64,000 bases of DNA, taken from NCBI RefSeq assembly GCF_030272615.1, contig NC_081410.1, forward strand, positions 188,933,619 through 188,997,618, in the 5' to 3' direction. A program made the translations under genes and the position numbers. This document shows positions 35,301-46,449 of the stretch, piece by piece. The notes beneath the pieces are model-generated. The model did not search any database. It had not been told where the DNA came from and saw only the letters and a program-made list of their open reading frames with translations. Position 1 is the first letter of the stretch. Each line of letters begins with the position of its first letter. Source of the DNA: Cryptomeria japonica. Its lineage: Eukaryota; Streptophyta; Pinopsida; Cupressales; Cupressaceae.

Positions 35301-36228
35301 ATATGTTGATGACTTATTAATCACAGGAAATGATCACCTTATAGATCAATGCAAGAAAGATCTATCCAAAGAATTTGATATGAAGGACTTGGGACTCCTT
35401 CATTACTTCCTAGGATTGGAAGTATGGTAGAATTATGATAACATTATACTAAACCAAGGAAAGTATACCTTGGACATTTTGAAGAGATTCAAAATGCTAA
35501 ATTGTAGGCCCATGACCTCTCCTATGGAAACCAATTTACATAAACTTAAAGAAGCAGCAGTAGAGTCACAACCCACTGACCCTACTCAATACATATAGAT
35601 GATTGGGTCCCTGATGTACCTAGTAAATACAAGGCCAGATATCTATTATGTTGTTAATTCTCTAAGTCAGTTTATGTGTGAACCTAAGGAGATACACCTG
35701 GTTGCAATAAAACACATTATTAGATACTTACAAGGTACCCTAAACCTTGGTCTCAAATATGAGAAAGTTGATATAGACCTACATGGATTTATAGATTCAG
35801 ATTGGGTTGGAAGTGTGACTGACAGGAAAAGCACCTCAGGGTGTTGCTTCAGTCTAGGTTTAGCCATGATATCTTGGATCAGCAGAAAGCAGTATTCTGT
35901 AGCTCAAAGCTCCACCGAGGCTGAATACATTGCAGCTTCTATGGCTGCCCAAGAGGCAGTATGGCTTAGGAAGTTGCTTGTGGGGTTGTTCACTATTATA
36001 CATTGTGACAATCAGAGCTGCATAAATTTTTTAGTAAATCTAGTGTTCCATGACAAATCCAAGCATATTGAGATTCCATACCACTATGTGCAAGATATGG
36101 TAGACAGGAATGTGATCCAATTAGAATATGTTTGTACTGGAGATCAAACTGCAAATATTCGGACCAAAACTCTTTCCAGAGTGAAGATTGATCACTTCAG
36201 AAAAGGTTTAGGTATAATAGAAAGGTAA
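32302..36228 (+). pseudogene. Near-intact copia gag-pol with eight stops
   Basis: The frame from the ATG at 32302 (MTSAIRFEDRLGGGDEFSTW) to the stop at 36226-36228 has no frameshift. Domains: gag with zinc knuckle CYRCDKFGHYVAKC (about 33020), protease WVIDSGSSRHITG (33178-33216), integrase zinc region HRRLGHLN...CKACALG, catalytic HSDVCGP, RTDNGGEYTS and QQNGVAETKN with all three acidic residues kept, RT with QMDVKTTFLNGEI and active site LYVDDLLITG, RNase H with DSDWVGS, STEAEY and HCDNQSC. Stops are at 32674, 32734, 33502, 33529, 33751, 34234, 35428 and 35596. Several could be single C-to-T changes of Gln or Arg codons. No complete product is expected. Confidence 0.95.
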
Positions 36229-36763
36229 TTTTCTTTGTAATCTGTATTTGCATATCAATAAGATGTTTAATGCATAAACTTCTTTGTCATGATAGGACAT
36301 ATTGGATTTTATCCCCTGGGTTCATATCTAAGAGGTGACAATCTCTCAAGATAATGAACACTTGTATGTAGACATTATAAGGTGACAATCTTATGATGTT
36401 CAAACCAACTATCATGTTGGATCTCTGGTATGTCATGGATGTGCTGTGATTGTGTTGTGGTAAAACATTTGTATAAGATGTTAGTGCACATACCACAACT
36501 TGGATAAGATGAGAATTTAATCTTTCTCATATGATTATCTTTAAGTATTGCATGTTTAGGCAATACTGATATTACATGCTTAGGTGATATCCTATCATCA
36601 CAAGATTGATGTGATGAACATTTGTATCATGTGTTTAGGTGATACTTCATATCATGTGATTAGGTGATATGATTTTCTAAAGAGTCAGATTGCGTAAAGA
36701 ATACTAACCATCATTTGAATTGTGATGCTTGATATATTGTTTTTTCATTTATCTTACCTAGCT
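36229..36763 (+). other. 3' untranslated region of the nested copia
   Basis: Non-coding. A motif like CATGTNTTAGGTGATA recurs at about 36550, 36574, 36628 and 36653. The segment with TGACAATCTC is also partly duplicated near 36336 and 36382. Confidence 0.6.
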
Positions 36764-36772
36764 AAGAGGGAG
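36764..36772 (+). other. Polypurine tract of the nested copia
   Basis: AAGAGGGAG abuts the 3' LTR start at 36773, the expected position of the plus-strand primer. Confidence 0.8.
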
Positions 36773-37482
36773 TGTTAATGCATGATAGCTTCGGTAAGAT
36801 AAATGATTGAATGAGAGATAAATGAAGTCTCTCATTCAATCATTTATCCTATCGATAAATTATGATGAAAAAAGTCAACCTATTGATCCTTCATTTGATG
36901 ACCATTCTTCATTTGTATATGTTCAATCTACTTAGTTCGATCAATGCTTAACTATTGATAATCATCCTATAGCATAGAATACCGATTAATATCGGTTTAC
37001 ATTATAACGTATGGATCTCAATTAATATCGGTTATCTTATTAACTATGATCACCGATTATTATCGGGCTAACCAATGTATTTCGATTCATATCGGTTGAT
37101 ATATTAAACAATGAACAATAATGGTTATCGGATTAACTAATAAACACCGATTGGTATCAGGTGGCAAATTAAGTATACATCAATTGGTATCAGTTTGTTA
37201 AGAATACACCGATTGTAATTACAATGATAAGTCAAAGGGTGCGATCAAGTAATGTCTTGATCAGTCATGTGTGGTCAAGGCATTGCTTGATCCTCCCTGC
37301 TTGCATATACATATCAATCGATATTTGTGAGAAGGACATCGAAATCAATAAATGCTCCTCTCACCTACAATATAAAAGAAGATAATCAGAGTTATCATAT
37401 TAAATAGATAATACATAGTTAAAAGAAAAGATAAACTAGAATATAACTTGCATTTTGAATTGAGAATTGAATAACATTTACA
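36773..37482 (+). repeat. 3' LTR of the nested copia
   Basis: Direct copy of the 5' LTR. The palindromic motifs at 36978-37222 are mostly closer to the ACCGAT/ATCGGT consensus here than in the 5' copy. Confidence 0.94.
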
Positions 37483-39829
37483 TCTAGGATGGGTGCACAA
37501 ATGTGACTGAAATTTCCTATTAATTTGCAGTAGAAGCTTGCAAGGCCATGGAAACTCCTCACATCTCCAACTAATTTAGAGGTTGGCCAATTGAGAATAG
37601 CCTCGACCTTTGATGGATCCATCTTCAAACTACATTTTGAGATGACAAAACCGAGGTATACCAATTCCTCCTTCATGAATTCACATTCCTCCAAGTTGAT
37701 GATTAACTTCTCCTCATGTAGCCTCCTTAGGACCATGTCAATATGCTTCAAATGCTCCTCCTTGGATCCACTAAACACAAGAATGTCATCCAAATAAACA
37801 ACAACAAATTTACCAATAAAAGGTTTCAACACTTCATTCATTAGTCTCATGAATGTACTAGGTGCATTGGAGAGTCCAAAGGGCATCACAAGCCACTTAT
37901 ATAGGCCTTCATTGGTCTTTATTGCTATCTTCCATTCATCTCCCTCTTTGATCCTAATTTGATGATACCCACTCTTCACGTCAATCTTTGAAAAGTTGCA
38001 AGCACCACCTAGACAATCCATGAGAGCTTCCATTCTTGGCAAAGGAAACCTATATCTGATGGTTATCCTATTTATGGCTCTTGAATCACTGCATAATCTC
38101 AAATTAACATTCTTCTTTGGGGCCAACATGATAGGGACTACTCAAGGGCTTAGACTCTCCCTAACTAGGCCACTATCCAATAATTCTTGCACTTGTCTTG
38201 CTATTTCTTCATTTTGAGTAGGGGTCATCTTGTAGGCAGCCTTATTAGGCAATATAGCACCTGGTATTAGATCTATATGATGACTGATATCTGTGATTGG
38301 GTGCAAAGAATTAGGCAAATCATCTGCCACAATACCCTTATACTTCTCCAACAAAGTTTGGACTTCACTATGGAGGGTTGCTCCCTTGTTTGTAGACAAA
38401 ATCAACTTGTGCTTTGGCTTAACAATCAAAGAAAAACCTTGACCTCCTTCTTCCCTTAAGGTCTTCAAAAACTCCTTTTCCCCTACTACCATGACACTAG
38501 ACCCAAGTTGCTTATCTGACCCTTTATCTGGTAAGGGGTTCAAGGTGAATGACTCTCCATTTTGTCTATGGTGTAGGTGTTCTTTTGACCATCATGAAGT
38601 GCCTTTTGGTCATATTGCCAAGGCCTACCTAAGAGTAGATGGACAACGTCAATGGGAATGACATCATGAAGGATTTTGTCCTTGTACCCCTTGATATGAA
38701 ACTCTACCCAAGCTTGTTCATTTACAAGGACTTGTTGACCCTTTCTCGACCATGACACCCTATATGGAGTGGGGTGAGAGTTTCTTTTCATTTTTAACTT
38801 CTCAACCATTTATAAGGACACTAGGTTATCAGTTTAACTTGAATCTACAATTACATTGCATTCCTTCCCATGTGCTTTGCATGAGGTCCTAAACAAGGAC
38901 TTCCTTTGGGGTGGCTCCTTAGAGCTTAGCACCTTGAGAAGTGTCCTCATCATAAAAATTTCTTCACTTTCAAGATGAACAGGTCTCAAAGGTGAATTCA
39001 CACTTTGGCCATCTTCCTCTTGCACCAATTGGTTCCTCCTTTCCCCACCATGGGAATTTGATGCTTGTTTCTCAGGACATTTGAAATTTGGGTGCCCTAA
39101 CTGGTTACAATTGTAACACCTACCAAAGAAGGTGTTAGAACCCCTTCCTGGTCCATTAGACCTTTCTCTACCATTAGGCCTCCTTCCTTCGAAGCCTCCT
39201 CTATTATTTGACTCCCAACCTTGCTTGTTGTGACCACTAGATTCACCTTGCTACCTTTGGGACTGTCCTCTTTCTCCAAAAGTGCCCCTACCTCTGAAAT
39301 TTCTTCCTCTATCTCTTCCTTGTTGCTCATGCTTTCTTCTCAACTTATCTCCTGCCCTTAGGGACACTTGGAAGCACTCATCCATTTTCTTTGGGATGAA
39401 GAGGCTAATTTCATCTTGAATGTTGAACATCAATCTATTCAGGTACCTAGCTACCTTCTCCCTATCATTCTCTACATGCCCAGACCTTAGACTGAGTTTA
39501 TGAAACTCCTCGGTGTAGGCGGCCACATCCATATCTTTTTGCTTCAAGTTTTGCATCTTCTTGAACACTTGGACCTTATAGTCTATAGATAAGAATTGAC
39601 TCTTTAATTTGTTCACCATTTTGTCCCATGAATTGATCATGGACTTGATTTGCTACACCCTTTCTCCTTGGGTATAGTTCCACCATGTCAAGGCAGCCCC
39701 TTTCAATTTTGTCTTTGCAAACTTCACCTTCTTATCCTCTAGCACTAACTTGTACTCAAAGTAGTTATTGAGAGAACCAACCCATTCTATCACCTCCTTG
39801 TTGGCATTGCATGAAAATTGCATTGGAGA
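37483..39829 (-). pseudogene. Gypsy gag, protease and RT (5' part)
   Basis: Minus strand, right to left. Gag has GAALTWWNYTQGERV (about 39680), a stop, then a 129-codon stretch and an Arg/Gly-rich tail. The zinc knuckle is CYNCNQLGHPNFKC (about 39080-39120). Protease reads VIVDSS followed by a stop (about 38838), so the usual DSG has changed. A linker leads to [34 protein letters not shown], active site [11 protein letters not shown] (about 37790), and SFHGLASFY. The RT frame is open from 38129 to the copia insertion point at 37483; upstream parts carry stops and at least one frameshift (38540). Confidence 0.9.
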
Positions 39830-41108
39830 AGTTAGGAAGTGTTGTCATTGATGTCAATTGCAACCGGTAATGAAGTAGTATTGCAACCGGTAATGATGCA
39901 GGTAAAGCAACTGGTGTTGATGCAGTGAAGATCAACCGGTAACCCTAACTAGTTGAGTTGCAGAACCCTAACCAATGAAGTTTGGAGATCAGTAGTGATG
40001 ATCTATAACCAAATGATGATCAGTGATGAAGATGCCATGTAAGCATGTTGCACATGATGAGTTTTGAAATGGATTTAGCACGTAAGAGATAACCATTTAT
40101 CTTGGGAATTATCAAATGCATAGTATAGAGTGACAAACACACGATGAGTTACAAGATTCAAAGTGCGGTGATCCAGGAATGGTTGTAAATGCCTAAAAGA
40201 ATGTAATGTTGATTGCATGTAATCTAACGGTCAAGATTCAATCGATGTGTTTGTAATCTCTATGAGATTTGTAGGGTTTGTGTTGTGGTACTGACCTAAT
40301 ATATTTATTTTTAAGGTCGATGGATTGTTTGTAAGAGTGTTGGAAATTTGGTTAAGTGTGGAAGTGATTGTTGCCAAACCAGGAGGTGTGTCTGCAGAAT
40401 GTTGTGAGGCAGATAGGAGCGGTAAATAATCTAATTAAGCAAGGAAGTGCTATTTCCAGATTAGTCATGAACGTGTTGTTCTCTAACCATTACAATAGTT
40501 AAATCCCTTAACCGGGTAAGCTTTAACAAGCTTGTTGTTGAAATCCTCTAATCAGGTGATCCATTAGCTTGGATTTGAAATCCTCCATTGAGGTTTCCTT
40601 TAACAAGGTATTTGTAGTCAATCCCTTAACCGAGTGGTCCTTAACTGGATTTGTTCCTAACAAAACATTATTGTATAAGCTTCTAACAGTGCTTGGCTTC
40701 TAATAGGGCGAACTTCAGAAGAGTTCAAAATACTTGTGGGTATTCATCCTCGTTGTGGTTTTTCCCATTTGGGTTTCCACGTGAAAAATCATTGTGTCAA
40801 GTGGTGAATGATTTTGTGGATGTGTTTTTGATATGGTTGATTTGAATGATTGGTAAATCTAGATAGATATATTTAAGTGGCTGGAAATGATCTAAAAAAT
40901 GTTTTTAATGGTATTAGTGAAGTGGTTTAAGATTTTGTCAAATGGTATTTAAGTTTCAAGATTTGTTGCATTATGTCACTGAAGTATTAAGACAACCGGA
41001 AAAGTTTAACAATGCAGTTGCAGATTTGTTTAAGTATCTAAACCGATATACTTTGCAAGTTGATTTCTAGTTGTCCTCACACTGACCATAGATATCCCGG
41101 TAAGCAAC
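39830..41108 (+). repeat. Copia-like LTR, solo or truncated
   Basis: Starts GTTAGGAAGTGTTGTCATTG; the text GTTGTCATTGATGTCAA recurs at the LTR at 53528. It contains a TATA-like tract (AATATATTTATTTTTAAGG near 40300) and a GGTTTTTCCCATTTGGGTTTCC block (about 40758) placed as in the LTR of the 463-7218 element read on the minus strand. The right end near 41108 (GGTAAGCAACA) is a guess, and no target duplication was found. Repeated CCCTTAACCGGGT-like blocks occur at 40500-40640. Confidence 0.55.
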
Positions 41109-41112
41109 ACTT

Positions 41113-41312
41113 TCAAAGATAAAGTGTCATTTAGTTTCAACAACCCCTTTGCTGCAGAAAGTACATGTTCTTTCTTCCCAAACTTCTTTAGAAACCGTCC
41201 ATCTACCTATCTCGCACCTTAAAAATGAGACCCAGTTCTTAGTTGTGCCATTAACAATCTAGCCTTACCCTTAAGAGGTTCCCCTTGTGACATGTTTGAC
41301 AAGTAATTGATA
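41113..41312 (-). pseudogene. LINE C-terminal fragment
   Basis: The minus strand reads KARLLMAQLRTGSHF and, after a one-base frameshift, LRCEIGRWTVSKEVWEER and TCTFCSKGVVETK with a stop before HFIFES. The pattern GRW, then ER-CXFC, then VE-HF is typical of the cysteine/histidine motif near the end of plant and animal LINE reverse transcriptases. Only this tail remains. Confidence 0.6.
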
Positions 41313-42940
41313 AAAGAACATTAATGCTCTTATTATGTAATAGATTGCAAACAACCTGAAGAGGGATATGATAAGAAAGTAGATTTCATACTTCAGTGTT
41401 TGGACTATATATAATATTATATGATTTTCTATATATATAATATTATATAATGGTCAACATACAGTTGAAGAGCATGTTTAATCAATTAGGCTCAATATAT
41501 ATTTACATATTCAAATATTTTGAATTCCATCACTTTACCATATTAAGGGGACCGTGATGAATTCAAATCACCTTTTTCATAACTACTCATCCTAGATTAT
41601 TTTTTTGAGCTTTCATCTTTTTCGAATTTGATGTTCATTTAGCCTTATGATGATTGATCTCGATTGGGACTTTTCATGCTTATGTGGAAGGGTCATAGGT
41701 TGAGTGGAAATCGCCATGATATTTAAGCAAGACAACTTCTCTTCACGACACCTCGTTCTTACACTTGTTATTGATTGCTTGACTATTGATTATTATCTTT
41801 CTGCATGTTCAAGGCACATATGATTGATTTTGAATCTCCTTTGCACATTTTCCTAGTATCTTTTGGGTTGAATGCCTTAGACTGAAGTAAGGAATAAATT
41901 AGAGGGAAGTAGTTTGAGACTTCCTTGCTTTGTAGTGCTACAAGAGTTACATGATAACTTGTGTTATTCTTCGTCCTTTCAGCGAAACAACATCTGTTAT
42001 ATAGCACTTTATCATCTGCAAGGTTTTGATTTGTTGTTCTGGATTTCTCAAGCCATTCTTATAATTTACAATTACTTCAAGTAAGATTGTGGTTTTTCAT
42101 TTGCTTGAAGCTGGGGATATTTTCATATTTTCTTGTCATACTTAATCAAATAATATCTGCTACAAAGGAAAAGTGAAATACTCAACTGTCCATTTTAGTT
42201 TTAGTTATGCAGTCTTTGTTTTGAGTTGTTTGCCTATTCTTTCTAGGTCAATTTGGTCATATACATATACATATACATATACATATATACAAATTTAAAT
42301 ACAGAATTGAGAACACATTTTATAATTGACAATTCAATGTCAATTGCCAAATCACAAAGTTTAAAGATTCAAGAATGGTTTAAAATTTACAGTTTAATTC
42401 ATAGTTGCATTACTGAAGATTGGAAATGAATCGACAAACAAAAAGTCTAAATGGAATTCAATTACTAGGAATTGACTCCAAAATTTAATTAATCTCTTTA
42501 GGATTGGTGTAATTAGTATTCCACTTGGTTGTTGGCTCAAGGTAGTGTGGCTTGAGTTTCAGATGGTGGGGTAAATACTTGAAACTATTTGATTGCTGAG
42601 TGTAATTAAAGTATGCCAATGGCACTACTTTGTATTCAACTCTCAAAGTTATAGTATTTTTGGATAAAATATAAGGATAAATGTAAGAATGATTTTGTGG
42701 AACTGTATTTAAAGGGGAAGTTATCAATTGAGTCTTGTTGTGATCTTTTCACACATCATCCCATTCCAAATTTGGACCTCTACATTTTTGCCTGCTTGGT
42801 CTTTTATTTGTGACATTTTGGGTAGTCTGGCTATAATTTCTTTAAATCTTTAGGTGTTTGAATGAGTCATGATGATTTATGCTAAGTCTAGAAGCAAGCA
42901 TTATCTATTTTAGGGTTTCTATCTTGCAAACTTAGAAAGG
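41313..42940. other. Intergenic DNA, no gene recognised
   Basis: No coding frame is supported. A duplicated palindromic tract, TATATAATATTATAT, occurs near 41408 and 41436, and a short microsatellite lies at 42259-42290. Confidence 0.5.
42259..42290 (+). repeat. CATATA microsatellite
   Basis: Four to five tandem copies of CATATA. Confidence 0.85.
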
Positions 42941-43309
42941 AAGTTTGTAATCTAGAGCATAGTGAAAATATGGCCAAGTGTAGGAAAAAAAACTTTCAAA
43001 GGGCTTTCCACTAAAATTTGAGTGTTTTTCATGAACTCACTATTTTTAGTTTCATTGTGGCCTCGATTAGCCTAATTTTAAGTTTAAAATAACTTACGAT
43101 TTTTAGTATGTCTCATTGTGTCCTTGTTTGCACTAATTTTGTGTTTGGAAGAACTTACTATTTTGAGCAAGTCTATTTTTAGCAATAGTTGAGCATTGAC
43201 TACAAAGAAAACTAGGGCACCTAGTTCCAAATTTGGAAAATGAATGAAGCAAGAAGATAATTGAATTTTAGCTAAGTCAAAGAATTCTCCTTCAAAATCA
43301 AACTACAAC

Positions 43310-43995
43310 AAAGAACTATTCTTGGGTGCAAATTGCAAGAGGGGGATTCATCCTTTATCCAAGTTTCCTCCTTCAACCCTCAAGTGTGCCAAGAATCTCT
43401 CGATGGGTGCAAATGACAGGACAAGGGACAATCATCCTTGTGCCAAAATTCCTCTTGCAGGCCTTAAGTTTGCCAAGGATGCATCCTTGGGTGCAAATTC
43501 CAATGCAAGGAAGATTAATCCTTCTACTTTAAAATCCTCCCCTATGCCCAAAATGTGCCTAGGTATGTATTAAGTTTTGGAATTGATAAAAACCTTCTCT
43601 AGCCCTCAATTGCACCCAAGCTTTGAGGGGGTCATGGAATGGTTCAAAGTTGACTAAGTGCTTTGAAATTCCTTCACCCTATCTAGAATGTGCCCAACCT
43701 CATGGCGTCTTGGAACAAATTTGACTAAGGCATTGAAAAATTTCTTCCCCAAGGTCCAAATGTGTCTAACACGAAATGATGGAAATGAACATAATTTAGT
43801 TAAGTATTGAAAGTTCCTCCTTTTCCCTCTAAGAGCGCTCAAGCATTTTGTTGACATGCAAATGATGAAATTTTACCCAAGGCATTGAAAAATCTTTCAA
43901 GTCATCTCATATGCGCCCTAGCAAAAATAATCCTTCATTATGAAAATTGGTGCACAAACACTAAAATAATTATTCTCCTTATCTCATGTGTGCCT
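43310..43995 (+). repeat. Degenerate tandem repeats of 72-86 bp
   Basis: Three clear units begin with GGGTGCAAAT at about 43324, 43406 and 43489. A shared end motif (AARTGTGCCNA) recurs at about 43381, 43465, 43551, 43607, 43684, 43757, 43829, 43908 and 43983. The frames of 83 and 68 codons at 43322-43573 are only the repeat being read in two frames. Confidence 0.7.
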
Positions 43996-44399
43996 AGTAT
44001 AGGAAATGATGTGGAAGACAAGCTTGAATGGCCTAAATGGAATATTCTTGATTAATAAGGCATGACTCAAGGAATAATGAAAATTTCTATTTTGAAACTA
44101 AGTATGACGAGTGGGGTCCACTAGAACAATGGAAACATGAAATGTGGTAGGGGAGGAATTAGTGAACTTACTAAAATTATCCCAGTGTTGTATTTGTGAC
44201 AAGAACTTTGGAATCTTCCTGTCATTATTTTGTGTTTAGTTTGCAAAATCTGGGTCTTCTGTATTGGCGACAGGAGCTTGGGAACTTCTTGTCGCTATTC
44301 TATGTTATGCTCAATTTGCTTACTTGTGTTGTACTTTCTGGATTAATCCTTGTACTAGAGGCATTTTTTTGAGGGTTTGTTGATGATATCTAGATTTAT

Positions 44400-46449
44400 A
44401 TCTTATCTGATTTGATGTATTTTGTTGGTTGTATGCATATTTACCCTCCTATGTTATTGTGGATATAATTGTGATCTCATCCATGTTGATATGCCATGGT
44501 TGATGAGTTGGATGTGTTGTTGTTTTGGACCAGCAAGTGAGTTGGCCTTGCTGTAGTTTTACTCTCATTATTGGCAACAGATTTCATGGCTTGATATGCC
44601 CATGTTTATTGTTGGCCAAGAGGCTCATTTGTTATATATGATGTTGTTGTAGCCTTGAGTATGTATGGATGTTGTTGGCTGCATATGAATGTTATATTTT
44701 TCGTATTTCCTTATGGTTTAGAGCCTCTTGTGATTTATTGTTGGGCCATGTTAAGGGGGAGTGGGTTTCCATGTGATGACTGGGGGCACGAGAGATAGGC
44801 CACATTGAGAGTTTACCATGTTTTGTAAATAAGTGATAACTTAATAATTAGTGGGTTGGGTAGCTGGATTCATTAATAAGATAATAAATTAATTTGAGCC
44901 TCATGACTTAGTCCTAGGGAGGATGTTTTAGGATAATCATGAGAAGGTCGTGAAGACGGTAATCTAATCTCCCTTAGTCTCTCATAGGTTGAGATGGCTC
45001 CACATGTCCATCAGGATAGTGCCTTATGTTATTATGTTTTGAGGATGGCATGTGATGACACTCCACTCCTACATGCATGTGTCCCCCTTGATGATTTATG
45101 ATTATGCCTTATTGGAAACATTTATGTCTTGTTGAGTTGTATGCCTCTGGGAGTTTATTCTTGTAGTATTGTGCAGGTTCCTGCATGAGAGTCCTTGTGT
45201 GATTAGTCTCTTTGGTTATAGGTGCCAACTTAGGTTTAGAGTGTGTTGGGGCCTTGTGTCATCTCCTAGCACGGGGGGGTGGTTCCTTTGGTTCCACATG
45301 GTCAGGTGGTTGGTACTTTTTAACCATTGGGATGTTCTCTTAGTTTCTTCATGCGTGGATGTGGATTATTCTTCATGATGATTATGGATGTACCTTGTAG
45401 CATATTTATGTAATGAATATAATGGAGTTCATGTAATGTAATATTCTTGTATGTAGTATTTGGAAATTAGGATTATGTCATAAATTGTAATAAGGCATTA
45501 GAGATGTAATTGTATTTTTGTAAGGATGTGATTTTATGTACCTTGAAATAGAAATGGAGTTGCATTATGGTTTAATTGCTTTATTTTATAGAATGTTTAG
45601 GATGTATAATATAATGTAAAAGAAAATTGGGATTAAAAGGTATTGAGGCCTTAGAATATAGCTAATAGGAAATGGATTGATTTGCATACTAATGGAATGT
45701 ATATCATGCTAGATGAATAGTAAATGACTTTTATATGATGTATGCCATGCACTTGTATTGAAAATAATGGATTTATAACATTATATGTTTGTAACTTAAT
45801 AAATGAACTCTATGATTGAAAGATTAGTGTGATGTTGTACTTGCACATGCTTAAGTAAAGAAATAAGGAAATATAGTTTATACATTATGAGTAGATAATC
45901 ATAATAGATGGAATGAGATCATGTTAGTATTAGATGCAATTGAAGTATGTTTAGATGGATTAGTAAAGATGGATTATACCCATGCAATAGGATTACATTG
46001 TCATGGAAAAGGATAAAGAGAATGTAGATAGGGAATGATGGGTTAAAACACATTTGGTTTTGGTGCATAAAATGAATGTAGGATTAAAGGGGTTGTCTTG
46101 CATTTTTAAAAGAAGAAATGTAATATGCTAGTAGAATGATAGAACATTATGCATATCATGATGGATGGATAATCTAGTAGGTTGCATAGCTCATGATTAG
46201 GAAATTAAATATGATGCATTAATTCAAGATGGAATATGTTTGTCGTGGAATATGATGCATTAAATACGATGCATTACTTAATGAAATGTGTAATGATGTA
46301 TGTTCATAATGGGTAAATGGGTAATGAATGTAGTTAGATGGAGATGTTATGTGTTACATTAGTTGTTATTAGATGTTAATCAATTTTTTTTTAATCTCCA
46401 TTAGTATGTTAGATGTTTAGTTTCTCTAGGCTATTTTGGCGGGCATTAC
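44400..46449 (-). repeat. Long LTR-like repeat, inverted and incomplete
   Basis: The right end reads GGCGGGCATTACA, the reverse complement of the TGTAATGCCC start at 53799 and 59307. Internal blocks also match 59307-63441 in reverse: TGACTGGGGGC and AATAAGTGATAACTTAAT (44777-44845 against 60590-60660), and ATCTCCTAGCACGGG with CACATGGTCAGGTGG (45260-45310 against 60120-60170). The other terminus was not found. It interrupts the copia relic that starts at 46450. A 71-bp direct duplication lies at 44190-44330, just outside. Confidence 0.65.

Larger units (their letters stand above)
31487..37482 (+). mobile_element. Complete Ty1/copia element nested in gypsy
   Basis: LTRs of 723 bp (31487-32209) and 710 bp (36773-37482) begin TGTTAATGCATGATAGCTT and end AACATTTACA. 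The target duplication TCTAG is exact (31482-31486 and 37483-37487). A primer site follows the 5' LTR and a purine tract precedes the 3' LTR. The polyprotein is one continuous frame from 32302 to 36228 with eight stops and no frameshift, so this is the least decayed element in the window. It landed inside the gypsy RT/RNase H and is therefore younger than that element. Confidence 0.96.
27429..39829 (-). mobile_element. Minus-strand Ty3/gypsy element split by copia
   Basis: Read right to left: gag, protease, RT (39829-37483), then after removal of the copia at 31487-37482 the rest of RT, RNase H and the start of integrase (31486-30508), a 3' region, and a 3' LTR (about 29514-27429). The reading across the copia site is continuous apart from one copy of TCTAG. 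Integrase is cut after its first catalytic Asp. No 5' LTR was found; a copia-like LTR adjoins the gag end at 39830. RT motifs resemble the chromovirus at 12760, but no chromodomain remains. Confidence 0.85.

Noticed and set aside
43322-43573. Frames of 83 and 68 codons with internal repeats
   Set aside because: They simply read the tandem DNA repeat in two frames.
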